A stretch of 64,000 bases of DNA, taken from NCBI GenBank assembly GCA_038103905.1, contig JAYNZW010000002.1:59574-123573 (forward strand), in the 5' to 3' direction. The notes under the pieces were generated by a model. The model saw nothing but the letters and a program-made list of their open reading frames with translations. It was not told the DNA's origin and searched no databases. The position numbers and the translations under genes were made by a program. This document shows positions 42,947 through 52,190 of the stretch, one piece after another (the stretch's first letter is position 1; every line of letters starts with the position of its first letter). Origin of the DNA: CABYIR01 sp038103905 (GTDB lineage: Bacteria > Pseudomonadota > Alphaproteobacteria > Pelagibacterales > AG-422-B15).

Positions 42947-43595
42947 ATTTCATAGTGTCAGGATCTAGAATTTCTAAATTCCCAGAAGCAATATCATGCC
43001 ATAGTCCGTGAATAGATAGTGTGCCCGCATCAAGTTCTTTTTTAATAAAAGGAAACTCAATTAGATTATCAATAGATGCTTTGATACTAGTTTTTTCAAG
43101 TTCTTCTATTCCTGATTGATCACTACTGTGAGCTGATAACTTACTAAAAGCAGGCTTTAAGATTCTAAGCCACTTATTCACAAAGAATAAATCTGCATTT
43201 TTCTTATCATTTTTACATAAATGATAACCATTTTTAATTCCACCACATCCTGAGTGTCCTAAGATAATGATGTGAGAAACTTTTAAACCACAAACAGCAA
43301 ATTCAAGTGCAGCTGCAGTTCCAGTGTTATCACTATCTAGTTCACAGGGAGGAACAAGATTTGCAATATTGCGATGAATAAAAAAATCTCCAGGCTCAGT
43401 ATCAAATATTTGTGTCGATTGAACTCTAGAGTCAACACAAGATATGATCATGGCTGAAGGCTTTTGACCCTCCGCAGACAATTTTTGATATAAATCTTTA
43501 TATTTTAGAAATCCAGAGGACTTCCATTCTCTGTATTTTTTAATAAGTTTTTCAGGTAAGGGTTTTATATAATCTGTCTTTTCTTTATTACTCAA
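42933..43595 (-). CDS. Beta-class carbonic anhydrase
   Basis: Zinc enzyme that interconverts CO2 and bicarbonate. The ligands are C53 and D55 in C-V-D-S-R-V, H114 and C117 in G-H-S-G-C-G-G. The dyad residues D55 and R57 are intact. Length of 220 residues is standard. It supplies bicarbonate for carboxylations in a cell with limited inorganic carbon exchange (general role). It overlaps the glycyl-tRNA synthetase end by eight bases. Confidence 0.95.
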   Translation of the reverse strand: MSNKEKTDYIKPLPEKLIKKYREWKSSGFLKYKDLYQKLSAEGQKPSAMIISCVDSRVQSTQIFDTEPGDFFIHRNIANLVPPCELDSDNTGTAAALEFAVCGLKVSHIIILGHSGCGGIKNGYHLCKNDKKNADLFFVNKWLRILKPAFSKLSAHSSDQSGIEELEKTSIKASIDNLIEFPFIKKELDAGTLSIHGLWHDIASGNLEILDPDTMKFKSC

Positions 43596-44943
43596 AATAT
43601 TGCCCGTAGTAATTTATTAACTCGTCAGGTCCAAGTCTTTTCTGCTCCATCGTATCACGATCTCTTACGGTTACAGTTTGATTCTCAAGAGTTTCAAAGT
43701 CTACTGTAATGCAAATTGGCGTACCAACTTCGTCGTGTCGTCTATAACTTTTACCTATATTGCCAGAATTTTCCAATATGACTCTACCCATACCAAGCAT
43801 TTGTAATTTATTTTTTAGATCTTTTGCATGATTTACAAGATCCTCATTATTTCTTTTTAGTGGAATCACTGCTGCTTTAATTGGCGATAAATGAGGTTTA
43901 AGACTTAGGACAACCCTTGTCTTTCCTTCAACTTCTTCTTCATTATAGGCTTCATTCAGAAGCGCAAAAACTCCACGCTCGACTCCTGCGCTTGGCTCAA
44001 TGCAAAAAGGTATGTACCATTCTTTTGTGTCTAAATCCTGAACTGCTAATTTTGTGGTTGAGTCCTTATTTTCCATAACTTTAGCCTTAATATTAAATTC
44101 AGACTGATTTTTAGAATGTGACCCTAAATCAAAATCTTGTCTATTGGCAATACCTTCTAACTCTTCAAATCCATGTGGAAACTTATATAACAAATCAGTT
44201 GTTGCTTTAGAATAATGAGAAAGATCATTTTCTGGCGCCTCAAATACCTCTAAATTTTCTTTTTTTATTCCTTGCTCAAGCCACCAATCAATTCGAGATT
44301 GAACCCAATATTTGAACCATTCTTCATCTGTATCAGGCTTACAAAAGAATTCTAATTCCATTTGCTCAAACTCCCGTACTCTGAAGATAAACTTCCCTGG
44401 AGTAATTTCATTTCTAAAACTTTTACCCATCTGCGCAATACCAAATGGGATCGCTCTATTAGTAGAATCAAGAACATTTTTAAAGTTAGTAAATATTTGC
44501 TGAGCAGTTTCTGGCCTTAAATATGCAAAAGATGATCCATCGTCAACTGGACCGATTGAAGTTTTAAACATTAAGTTAAAAGGTCTAGCTTCAGTTAAAT
44601 TTTTAGATCCACAATTTGGACATACACCATCAGTCAGCTGATCTTCTCTCCATCGACTTTTACAATCCTTACAATCAGATAATGGATCAGTGAATGTATC
44701 CTCATGCCCTGAGTATTTTAAAACATTTGGAGATGTCAAAAGAGATGCATCAAGTCCTTCAACGTCATCTCGTTGCCAAACCATAGATTTCCACCATGCT
44801 TGCTTTAAATTATTTTTTAATTCGACTCCCATTGGTCCAAAAGAATAAAGTCCTTTTTGACCACCATAAATTTCGTCTGATTGAAATATAAAGCCTCTAC
44901 GTTTGCATAGAGCTACAAGATCCTCCATTGAATTAGAGGCCAT
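43588..44943 (-). CDS. glyQS: Glycyl-tRNA synthetase, alpha2 (eukaryote/archaea-like) type
   Basis: Single-chain class II synthetase of 451 residues. Motif 2 is F-R-N-E-I-T-P-G-K-F-I-F-R-V-R-E-F-E-Q-M-E-L-E and motif 3 is visible as G-V-E-R-G-V-F-A-L. A four-cysteine zinc-like segment (C-K-D-C then C-P-N-C-G) lies near residues 92-116. The C-terminal anticodon domain follows. Many proteobacteria instead use the tetrameric GlyQ/GlyS form, so this is the alternative homodimeric form. It overlaps the SppA-like gene start region by 11 bases. Confidence 0.95.
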   Translation of the reverse strand: MASNSMEDLVALCKRRGFIFQSDEIYGGQKGLYSFGPMGVELKNNLKQAWWKSMVWQRDDVEGLDASLLTSPNVLKYSGHEDTFTDPLSDCKDCKSRWREDQLTDGVCPNCGSKNLTEARPFNLMFKTSIGPVDDGSSFAYLRPETAQQIFTNFKNVLDSTNRAIPFGIAQMGKSFRNEITPGKFIFRVREFEQMELEFFCKPDTDEEWFKYWVQSRIDWWLEQGIKKENLEVFEAPENDLSHYSKATTDLLYKFPHGFEELEGIANRQDFDLGSHSKNQSEFNIKAKVMENKDSTTKLAVQDLDTKEWYIPFCIEPSAGVERGVFALLNEAYNEEEVEGKTRVVLSLKPHLSPIKAAVIPLKRNNEDLVNHAKDLKNKLQMLGMGRVILENSGNIGKSYRRHDEVGTPICITVDFETLENQTVTVRDRDTMEQKRLGPDELINYYGQYFE

Positions 44944-45733
44944 ATCGTCCCCAGTATGAACTTTCTTTTATTGTCTCTTCGAGATCTCCAACTAAATTGA
45001 GCTGTGATGACTTTCCGCCAATCAATCCTTTAATAAAAGACTTTTTAGACTCAATGTTTCTTATTTTAATTTTCTTTCCATATGTCTTTTTTAAATAAGC
45101 ATCGACATCGTCATTACTGTCTACTAATCCCAGCTCTTTTGCTTGCTCGCCTGTCCAGAACTCGCCATTAAATACTTTCTTTGGGTCTATTTTTTTCTTT
45201 CTACTCTTTTTTACTAAGTCTTTAAAATTTTCAAATATACTATCTTGGACTTTTATTAACTTATCGACATCTTTTTTAGAAACATCCTCAAAAGGATCAA
45301 GAAAAGATTTCCTATCACCTTTAGTAAAAACTCTTCTTTTAATCCCAATTTTATCAATAAGCTTTTTGAAACCAAATGATGCGCTTATTACGCCTATTGA
45401 TCCAACAATAGAGCTCTTATTTGCAAATAACTTATCACCTGCACACATAAGCATATAACCTCCTGACGCAGCAACATCTTCTGCTACCGTTATGACCTCT
45501 GCATTATTTTCTTTCGCACATGTTCTAATTTTTTTATAGATTAATTCTGACTGAACTGGTGAGCCTCCTGGAGAATTGATATTAATTATGACCAAGTGGG
45601 GCTTTTTAAAAGTAAAAGCACGTTCTATGATTTTATTAGTATTATCAAAAGTTAGCCCCTTTTGAAATCGGCCTAAATCACCAATTACACCTCTGAGATT
45701 TACTACATTAATTCTTTTTTTTGAGCTGAACAT
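44933..45733 (-). CDS. sppA: S49-family signal peptide peptidase (SppA-like)
   Basis: A serine protease with a crotonase-like fold that degrades signal peptides in the membrane. The nucleophile S90 is in V-A-A-S-G-G-Y-M, with S-P-G-G-S-P-V-Q-S earlier and the G-S-I-G-V-I-S segment later. At 266 residues it is the short, half-size type. No clear membrane helix precedes the domain, so it may be a soluble or peripheral form. It overlaps the glycyl-tRNA synthetase gene. Confidence 0.9.
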   Translation of the reverse strand: MFSSKKRINVVNLRGVIGDLGRFQKGLTFDNTNKIIERAFTFKKPHLVIININSPGGSPVQSELIYKKIRTCAKENNAEVITVAEDVAASGGYMLMCAGDKLFANKSSIVGSIGVISASFGFKKLIDKIGIKRRVFTKGDRKSFLDPFEDVSKKDVDKLIKVQDSIFENFKDLVKKSRKKKIDPKKVFNGEFWTGEQAKELGLVDSNDDVDAYLKKTYGKKIKIRNIESKKSFIKGLIGGKSSQLNLVGDLEETIKESSYWGRYGL

Positions 45734-45817
45734 ATATATATAAATATATTACCTAAATATCATCAATAACGTAGTATTTATAGAAAGTATATTATAAGTA
45801 AATTCAAAAATTTAGAC

Positions 45818-46825
45818 ATGAATAAAAAAAATAAGAAAAATACTGATTTACTAGCAATTAATGGACTCTTTAAGAGTCTCACCCAATCCATAAAAAAAGT
45901 TGATAATCAGATAAAAAAAAACATTCAAGATGAAGAGAAATTAATCACTCTTGCAGCTAGTCATCTTATAGATGCCAAAGGAAAAAAACTTAGACCTGTT
46001 CTGACTCTTTTGTTTTCAAGATTACTTAAATATAGAGGTAAAGCACAATATAATTTAGCTGTATGTATTGAGTTTATACATAATGCAACACTATTACATG
46101 ATGATGTAATTGATGGAGGTAAACTTAGAAGAGGAAAAAAAAGTGCTAATCTTATTTGGGGCAATAAGATCAGTGTACTTGTGGGGGATTATCTTTTAAG
46201 TAAAGCATTTAAGCTAATGGTTGCTGATAAATCAATTAAAGTACTTCAAATATTATCAGAGACATCACTAGTTCTTGCTCGTGGCCAGATACAAGATGTA
46301 AATAATTTATACAAAATTGATCTTAGTGAAAAAAAGTATCTTTCAATAATTAACTCCAAAACAGCGGAACTTTTTAGAGTTTCATGTTATCTTCCAAGTG
46401 TAATTTCTGATCAACCCAAAGACGTACAAAAATCCCTTAATAGCTTCGGCTATAATTTTGGTATGGCATTTCAATTATCTGATGACATTCTTGATTATTT
46501 TGGAAAGAGTAAGGAGCTAGGAAAAATGATTGGTAAAGATTTTTATGAGGGGAAAGTGACTTACCCTGTTATTCATGCATACAGAAACTCATCCACTTTG
46601 AATAAAAAAAGGCTTAAAAAGTTTTTTTTCAAGAAAAAGAGATCAAAAAAAGACTTTATTGACACACTTTCAATCATGGAAAGTTGTAACACTCACATTG
46701 AATCAATTAAATTTTTAAATAAATATCTTAAAAAAGCCAAAACAGCAGTTTTAAAATTTGAAGGATCTAGAGATAAAGTGTATCTTGATGCATTAGTAGA
46801 ATATTTGCATATTAGAGATAAATAA
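45818..46825 (+). CDS. ispB: Polyprenyl diphosphate synthase (octaprenyl/decaprenyl type)
   Basis: Trans-prenyltransferase that makes the long side chain of ubiquinone. The first aspartate-rich motif is H-D-D-V-I-D and the second is S-D-D-I-L-D-Y. K-K-L-R-P-V-L-T and R-R-G-K-K-S-A-N bind the diphosphates. 335 residues is normal for IspB/DdsA. The chain-length-determining residues before the first motif (A-T-L-L-H-D-D) are small, fitting a long-chain product. It overlaps aroC by one base (TAATG). Confidence 0.94.
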   Translation: MNKKNKKNTDLLAINGLFKSLTQSIKKVDNQIKKNIQDEEKLITLAASHLIDAKGKKLRPVLTLLFSRLLKYRGKAQYNLAVCIEFIHNATLLHDDVIDGGKLRRGKKSANLIWGNKISVLVGDYLLSKAFKLMVADKSIKVLQILSETSLVLARGQIQDVNNLYKIDLSEKKYLSIINSKTAELFRVSCYLPSVISDQPKDVQKSLNSFGYNFGMAFQLSDDILDYFGKSKELGKMIGKDFYEGKVTYPVIHAYRNSSTLNKKRLKKFFFKKKRSKKDFIDTLSIMESCNTHIESIKFLNKYLKKAKTAVLKFEGSRDKVYLDALVEYLHIRDK

Positions 46826-47910
46826 TGTCATCAAATACATTTGGTAAACTTTTTAGATTTACAACCTGGGGAGAGTCCCATGGTCCTGCAATTGGCTGTG
46901 TTATAGACGGGTGTCCTCCAAATATTCAGCTAAATGAAAAAGATATTCAAAAATTTTTAGATAAAAGAAAACCAGGAACCTCTAAATTTGTAACCCAAAG
47001 AAAAGAAGATGATAAAGTTACAATTTTATCTGGCGTATTTAATGGAAAAACAACTGGAACCCCTATTTCTCTAATCATATGGAATAAAGATCAAAGATCA
47101 AAAGACTATGGTGATATTAAAAATAAATTTCGACCAGGTCACGCAGATCTAACTTATTTTTTAAAATACAAAAATAGAGATTACCGTGGCGGCGGAAGAT
47201 CTTCTGCAAGGGAAACAGCATGCAGAGTCGCTGCTGGAGCAATAGCAAGAAAAGTTATTAAGCACTTAACAAAAAAAGACATCTTAATCCATGGTGCAGT
47301 CATCCAAGTTGGAGAAATAGCTATTAATCCTAGAAACTTTGATTGGAAAAATACAAATAAAAATAGTTTTTTTTGTCCAGATAAAAAGATCATTCCAATT
47401 TGGGAAGAATATTTAAGCGCTATTAGAAAAAAAGGCTTATCTGTTGGTGCAAAAATTTTTGTTGAAGCTAAAAATGTTCCTGCGGGTCTAGGTGAGCCAA
47501 TTTATGGAAAACTCGACTCTGACCTTGCCTCTGCTATGATAAGCATCAATGCGGTCAAAGGAGTTGAAATTGGTCTTGGAAATGACACTGTTGATATCAC
47601 TGGTGCCGAAAATTCTGACGAGCTTAGAGTGAATAAGAATAAAAAAATAATTTTTTCTTCAAATAACTCTGGAGGAATACTCGGTGGTATTTCATCAGGA
47701 CAAGATATTCAATTATCTGTTGCAATCAAACCTACCTCATCAATATTAAAGTCACAAAAGACAATTAATGATAAATTTAAAAACACCACTATATCCACTC
47801 GAGGTAGACACGATCCATGTGTTGGCATTAGGGCTGTTCCAATAGTTGAAGCAATGACTGCTTGTGTATTAGCTGATCATTTGATGAGAAACAAAGCACA
47901 GTGTGGCTAG
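46825..47910 (+). CDS. aroC: Chorismate synthase
   Basis: Last step of the shikimate pathway, making chorismate from EPSP with reduced FMN. Signatures include G-E-S-H-G-P-A-I-G at the N-terminus, F-R-P-G-H-A-D-L-T-Y, R-G-G-G-R-S-S-A-R-E-T-A, and R-G-R-H-D-P-C in the C-terminal part. Full length at 361 residues. It is translationally joined to ispB and converges with ispA, sharing CTAG. Confidence 0.98.
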   Translation: MSSNTFGKLFRFTTWGESHGPAIGCVIDGCPPNIQLNEKDIQKFLDKRKPGTSKFVTQRKEDDKVTILSGVFNGKTTGTPISLIIWNKDQRSKDYGDIKNKFRPGHADLTYFLKYKNRDYRGGGRSSARETACRVAAGAIARKVIKHLTKKDILIHGAVIQVGEIAINPRNFDWKNTNKNSFFCPDKKIIPIWEEYLSAIRKKGLSVGAKIFVEAKNVPAGLGEPIYGKLDSDLASAMISINAVKGVEIGLGNDTVDITGAENSDELRVNKNKKIIFSSNNSGGILGGISSGQDIQLSVAIKPTSSILKSQKTINDKFKNTTISTRGRHDPCVGIRAVPIVEAMTACVLADHLMRNKAQCG

Positions 47911-48716
47911 ACAATTAAGTTACTGACATAATCAATCACTTGATAACTCTCTCTTCTCTTGAAGTTCAGATTATTCATTATATCGATACCTTTTCTGTAA
48001 AGAATTTCTTTTTTTTCCATGTACATTTCAGTATCTTTTTTTTTCATTTTTGGAAAATCAGAAAAATCATCATTTATTTGGAAAATTTCTCCAACAACCA
48101 TACCTAGCTGGTACATTTTTTTTTGAATTATTTTGGATTTAGATGCAGAAATAGCAACAGATTGACAACAAAAAGCCATTAACATTCCAGTTTTATATTT
48201 ATTAATTTCTAACCTTTTTTTCATATTATATTTTTTAAGTGATAGATCTTGAAATTGTCCCTTAAGCAGCCCTTTTTCACCAGATATGAATGCAAGTTCT
48301 CTTATTAAGTTAGATCTAATGTCATTTTTAATTTTTAATGACTTAGACACGAGAAGTTCAAATGCCTTGGTTAGCAAGGCATTACCTGCTAAAATAGCTG
48401 TATACTCATTAAATTTATAATGAGTAGTCTTTTTACCTCTTCTATATTTATCATTATCCATCGCTGGAAGGTCATCATGCACTAATGAGTAATTATGTAA
48501 AAGTTCAACTGTTCCCGCTAGATGCATAGTAGTATTAATTGGCAGCTTAAACTCTTTTGCCATTACATAAACAAGATAAGGCCTAAATCTTTTACCGCCA
48601 GAAAATACTGAATAATTAATAGCTCGATCTAAATTATTATTATTTACTAAAATTTTTTTTGATAAAAATAATTCAAATTTTTTATTGAATAACTCAATAT
48701 TTTTTAATGTCCCCAT
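47907..48716 (-). CDS. ispA: Farnesyl diphosphate synthase
   Basis: Short-chain prenyltransferase that makes FPP. The first aspartate-rich motif is V-H-D-D-L-P-A-M-D-N-D with the two-residue insert (x-P-A) typical of bacterial FPP/GPP synthases, followed by R-R-G-K-K-T-T-H. The second is I-N-D-D-F-S-D. At 269 residues it is slightly short for the family (about 290-300). It follows xseB by eight bases, the common xseB-ispA pair; the dxs gene that often comes next in alphaproteobacteria is not here. Confidence 0.93.
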   Translation of the reverse strand: MGTLKNIELFNKKFELFLSKKILVNNNNLDRAINYSVFSGGKRFRPYLVYVMAKEFKLPINTTMHLAGTVELLHNYSLVHDDLPAMDNDKYRRGKKTTHYKFNEYTAILAGNALLTKAFELLVSKSLKIKNDIRSNLIRELAFISGEKGLLKGQFQDLSLKKYNMKKRLEINKYKTGMLMAFCCQSVAISASKSKIIQKKMYQLGMVVGEIFQINDDFSDFPKMKKKDTEMYMEKKEILYRKGIDIMNNLNFKRRESYQVIDYVSNLIV

Positions 48717-48724
48717 GGGATCTA

Positions 48725-48961
48725 TTATTTTGTTTTTTTTGAAATTTTACCTTCACTTGATACTTGAATTTCATCAAGTTTCATAACTGCTTCATCTAAT
48801 TTTTTTTGACAATGGGCTCTTATCTGGGAACCTCTTGTATAATATTGAATTGATTTATCCAAATCTATATTTCCACTTTCTAAATTATCAACAATTTCTT
48901 CTAGTTCTTCCATAGCATCTTCAAATGATAATTTTTTAATATCGTTTGGTATTTCAGTCAT
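48725..48961 (-). CDS. xseB: Exodeoxyribonuclease VII small subunit
   Basis: 78 residues with the XseB signature: S-F-E-D-A-M-E-E-L-E-E-I-V-D-N-L-E-S-G-N then L-D-K-S-I-Q-Y-Y. The protein forms two helices that assemble along XseA. It lies between the deacetylase-like gene (eight-base overlap) and ispA. The large subunit is not in the window. Confidence 0.95.
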   Translation of the reverse strand: MTEIPNDIKKLSFEDAMEELEEIVDNLESGNIDLDKSIQYYTRGSQIRAHCQKKLDEAVMKLDEIQVSSEGKISKKTK

Positions 48962-49889
48962 TGTTTTGTAACACCTTTAAATGAGTAAGCATTGATTGTT
49001 CTAGTGCATGAATATCATAACCGCCTTCTAGCATTGATACAATTTTACCTCCACAATATTGATTTGCAAGTGACTTTAATTTCTCTGTAATGACCTCAAA
49101 GTCTTTTTCAACTAAATTCAAACTTGCTAATGGATCAGCAGTATGGGCATCAAATCCTGCTGACAATATTATGAAGTCAGGTTTTTGCTTGTCTAGTCCT
49201 TGCATTATTCTTTGATCGAAAATTTCATGATAAATCTCTGACCCAGTTCCAGCTTTGAGTGGAACATTAATTATATTTCCACAACCAGTTTCATTAGTGT
49301 CTCCAGTTCCAGGGTATAAAGGGTATTGATGTGTAGAATAATAATGAACCTTTGGATTATTATAAAAAATATCTTGAGTTCCATTCCCATGATGAACATC
49401 AAAATCAATAATTGCAATATTTTCAAAATTATAAGTATTAATTAGATGATGAGCTAATATTGCAACATTATTAAACACACAAAAACCCATAGATCTATCA
49501 TAGCAAGCATGATGCCCTGGTGGTCTAACAATACAAAAAGAGTTTTTAGCCTGCCCTTTCATAATCATATCTGCAGCATTTATTCCTGAGCCTGCTGCTT
49601 TTAATGTTGCTAATTTTGAATCCTTCGAAACAGGCGTTTCCTGATCAAGGTATACAATCTCTTCATTATTTGGGAATCTCAGGATTGTTTCTGCTACAAA
49701 GTCTTTTGCATGAGCATCGTTTATAAGTTTTATATCAATTTGATCAGGTTCAAAAATTGATATATTTTTAAAATCTTCTTTTTTGATTAATTCGAGTATA
49801 TTCTCAACGCGTGATGAACATTCGGGATTATTTAAACTTGAAACGTGCCCTTTAAAACTATTATCATAAAATACAGATGTAATTGTCAT
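48954..49889 (-). CDS. Histone deacetylase-superfamily protein
   Basis: A zinc deacetylase of the class II HDAC/acetylpolyamine amidohydrolase type, 311 residues. Motifs: R-P-P-G-H-H-A, F-D-V-H-H-G-N-G-T-Q-D with the zinc ligands D and H, and L-S-A-G-F-D-A-H with the second aspartate. Bacterial members remove acetyl groups from polyamines or proteins; the exact substrate is not known. In alphaproteobacteria this gene often precedes xseB, as here. Confidence 0.92.
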   Translation of the reverse strand: MTITSVFYDNSFKGHVSSLNNPECSSRVENILELIKKEDFKNISIFEPDQIDIKLINDAHAKDFVAETILRFPNNEEIVYLDQETPVSKDSKLATLKAAGSGINAADMIMKGQAKNSFCIVRPPGHHACYDRSMGFCVFNNVAILAHHLINTYNFENIAIIDFDVHHGNGTQDIFYNNPKVHYYSTHQYPLYPGTGDTNETGCGNIINVPLKAGTGSEIYHEIFDQRIMQGLDKQKPDFIILSAGFDAHTADPLASLNLVEKDFEVITEKLKSLANQYCGGKIVSMLEGGYDIHALEQSMLTHLKVLQNND

Positions 49890-49893
49890 AAAA

Positions 49894-50538
49894 ATGCTAA
49901 ATAAAATAAAAAAATCCAGTATAGATACTATTCAATTGGCAACTAGAAGTCTACAAAATGGTGAGGTTATCGTTATGCCTACAGACACTGTTTATGGTCT
50001 TGCGGCTCTAGCTGAGAATGAGGCCGCAGTACAAAAAATATTTAAGATAAAAAATAGACCTAAAACAATGCCGTTAATAATATTTGTTCGTTCCTTGGAA
50101 GAAGCAAAAAAAATTGCTGAATTTAATGAGCTAGACATCATTTTAGCTAAAAACTTTTGGCCAGGTCCACTTACTTTAATTTTAAATAAAAAAAAGAAAA
50201 AAATCTTTAATGGGGATAAAAGATTATCAAAAATAGGGATAAGAATTCCAAAAAACAATGCGATGTTAAACCTTCTTAATTGTATCAAAAAGCCCTTAGC
50301 TACAACAAGTGCCAATCTTCACAGAGAAAAAAATGAAAGAAATATTGAAAATCTCAAAATACTCTCAAATAAAGATCTAAAAACTGCAATCTTTAGTAAT
50401 GAAAAAATGACTTTCAAAGAATCTACTCTTGTTGCAACATCTAATAATGAAGTTAAAATATTAAGACTTGGACAGTTAAATAAATCTCAGTTACGAAAGG
50501 TTATAAAATCTCATGGCTATTCGCACCAAATTAAATGA
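49894..50538 (+). CDS. tsaC: Threonylcarbamoyl-AMP synthase (TsaC/Sua5 family)
   Basis: Makes threonylcarbamoyl-AMP for t6A37 in ANN-decoding tRNAs. The YrdC-fold signature V-M-P-T-D-T-V-Y-G-L-A-A is at the N-terminus, with K-x-R-P, W-P-G-P-L-T-L-I-L and R-I-P. T-T-S-A-N in the C-terminal part is the conserved ATP-binding segment. At 214 residues it is the short TsaC form, without the Sua5 C-terminal domain. It overlaps the nitronate monooxygenase-like gene by 26 bases. Confidence 0.93.
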   Translation: MLNKIKKSSIDTIQLATRSLQNGEVIVMPTDTVYGLAALAENEAAVQKIFKIKNRPKTMPLIIFVRSLEEAKKIAEFNELDIILAKNFWPGPLTLILNKKKKKIFNGDKRLSKIGIRIPKNNAMLNLLNCIKKPLATTSANLHREKNERNIENLKILSNKDLKTAIFSNEKMTFKESTLVATSNNEVKILRLGQLNKSQLRKVIKSHGYSHQIK

Positions 50539-51481
50539 ACTATTAAAAGTTGATCATCCAATCATGCTAGCTGGAATGGCTGGAGTTGCATATAGTGAAG
50601 TATGTGCTGCTGTAAGTAATGCAGGAGGATATGGTACTTTAGGTGCTGCAAACATGTCAGTTGATGAAATCAAAAGTGAAGCTAAGAAGGTAAGAGAGTT
50701 AACTGATAAGCCTTTTGGCATCGATTTATTGTCACCAGTTCCTGAACAACTTGAAAAAGGTGTTGATGCAATAATTGAAAGTGGAGCATCTTCATTCATT
50801 GCTGGTCTAGGTGTCCCATTTCCGATCATTGAAAAACTTCATAATGCTGGCTTATTAGTTATCAGCATGTGCGGAACTGTTAATCACGCGAAAAAAGCTG
50901 AGCAAGCAGGTTGTGACATTGTAGTAGCACAAGGCACCGAAGGTGGAGGCCATACAGGAAAAATTGGAACAATGGCACTAGTGCCACAAGTAGTTGATGC
51001 AGTAAAAATTCCAGTTGTTGCGGCAGGATCAATTATTGATGGTCGCGGGTTAGCTGCAGCCCTTGCTTTTGGGGCAGTTGGTGTTTGGGTTGGCACAAGG
51101 TTTATAATGTCAACAGAAGCTCATGCTCACCAAGATGCAAAAAATCATATGTTAGATGCAAGCATTGAAGACACAATCATTACCCGTTCTTACACTGGAA
51201 AACCTTGTCGATGCATTCAGAATGAAAGAATAAAGAGATTTGAAAATAATCCAGATCAAATTCAAAAATTTCCACTTCAATATATGCAGACCATTCAAGA
51301 TGACGTTTTTGGAACTATTGGAGGAAAAATAAAAGAAATAAATGTTAATGAAGACTGCTTACCTAGTGGTCAAGGTGTTGGTGGTATAAATGATATATTG
51401 TCATCTAAGCAAATAGTAGACAATATGATCAGTCAAGCATCCAGTATCTTAACTAATAGTAATAATTTTATTTCTGATTAA
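50513..51481 (+). CDS. Nitronate monooxygenase-like FMN protein
   Basis: A TIM-barrel FMN enzyme of 322 residues of the 2-nitropropane dioxygenase/enoyl reductase family. Signatures: H-P-I-M-L-A-G-M-A-G-V, N-A-G-G-Y-G-T-L-G-A, and A-Q-G-T-E-G-G-G-H-T-G with the catalytic histidine. A-A-G-S-I-I-D-G-R-G binds the phosphate. True substrate may be propionate-3-nitronate or another small anion. The N-terminus overlaps tsaC, which suggests cotranscription rather than shared function. Confidence 0.9.
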   Translation: MAIRTKLNELLKVDHPIMLAGMAGVAYSEVCAAVSNAGGYGTLGAANMSVDEIKSEAKKVRELTDKPFGIDLLSPVPEQLEKGVDAIIESGASSFIAGLGVPFPIIEKLHNAGLLVISMCGTVNHAKKAEQAGCDIVVAQGTEGGGHTGKIGTMALVPQVVDAVKIPVVAAGSIIDGRGLAAALAFGAVGVWVGTRFIMSTEAHAHQDAKNHMLDASIEDTIITRSYTGKPCRCIQNERIKRFENNPDQIQKFPLQYMQTIQDDVFGTIGGKIKEINVNEDCLPSGQGVGGINDILSSKQIVDNMISQASSILTNSNNFISD

Positions 51482-52077
51482 GCGTCAACAAATGCATTGA
51501 AAGAAAAACACCTTCTTTCACCTTCACCTCTAAAAGGGTGGACTTCATGCATTAAAAAAGCTGGAAAAATATAAAAATCACCCACTTTAGGCTTAAACGT
51601 CTCTCTGTGCTTAACAAGTGGTGGGCTGTTTCTTGGCAAAGAAACTCTTCCATCGAAGAATGAAATCAATCCTGCCAAGTCTTTCTCTTTATTATTTTTT
51701 ATTGATAAAGGAATTTTAAGATATCCTACTCCACTAATATTTCCTCTATGTAAATGAGGTGGATTAAAGTCACCAGCGTACTGGCTAACGATCCATACCT
51801 TATCAATCCTTATTTTTTTTACTTTTATATTTAATGTTTTTTTATAATAATCTTTGATTGATTTTTTAATTACATTTTCAATTCCATACTTAAGAACTTT
51901 CTGAGGGACTCTAAATTGCTGCTTCATGCTTCCAATTAATTGACTATCAAAGTCATACTTTTTTGTTAAGTTATTACTACTAACTACTTTCTCTGAAAAA
52001 TTATTAAGCTTAGTAACAGTGGTTCCTGTTAACTTTGTTATTCCAATTGTTGGACCGAATGGTTTAATTACTCTCAT
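51478..52077 (-). CDS. Putative 2OG-Fe(II) oxygenase (TIGR02466-like)
   Basis: A 199-residue cupin-fold protein. The iron-binding half H108-L-H110-R-G-N-I-S-G-V-G-Y-L is followed by F-Y-I-F-P-A-F-L-M-H-E-V-H-P-F and R-R-C-F-S-F-N-A-F, the pattern of a prolyl-hydroxylase-related family seen often in marine bacteria and their phages. The reaction is not known. It starts eight bases from the 3' end of tRNA-Arg and converges with the nitronate monooxygenase gene on TTAA. Confidence 0.78.
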   Translation of the reverse strand: MRVIKPFGPTIGITKLTGTTVTKLNNFSEKVVSSNNLTKKYDFDSQLIGSMKQQFRVPQKVLKYGIENVIKKSIKDYYKKTLNIKVKKIRIDKVWIVSQYAGDFNPPHLHRGNISGVGYLKIPLSIKNNKEKDLAGLISFFDGRVSLPRNSPPLVKHRETFKPKVGDFYIFPAFLMHEVHPFRGEGERRCFSFNAFVDA

Positions 52078-52089
52078 AAGCTACCTTTA

Positions 52090-52166
52090 TGGTGCGCCCG
52101 GAAGGACTTGAACCCTCAACCCTCAGATCCGAAGTCTGATGCTCTATCCAATTGAGCTACGGACGC
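52090..52166 (-). tRNA. tRNA-Arg (TCG)
   Basis: A 77-base cloverleaf with encoded CCA on the minus strand. Acceptor GCGTCCG/CGGGCGC pairs fully with one G-T, the anticodon stem TCAGA/TCTGA is perfect and closes CTTCGGA, giving anticodon TCG. The T loop is TTCAAGT. It would read CGA codons. Confidence 0.92.
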
Positions 52167-52190
52167 AAATATATTATCATATGAGTTAAC

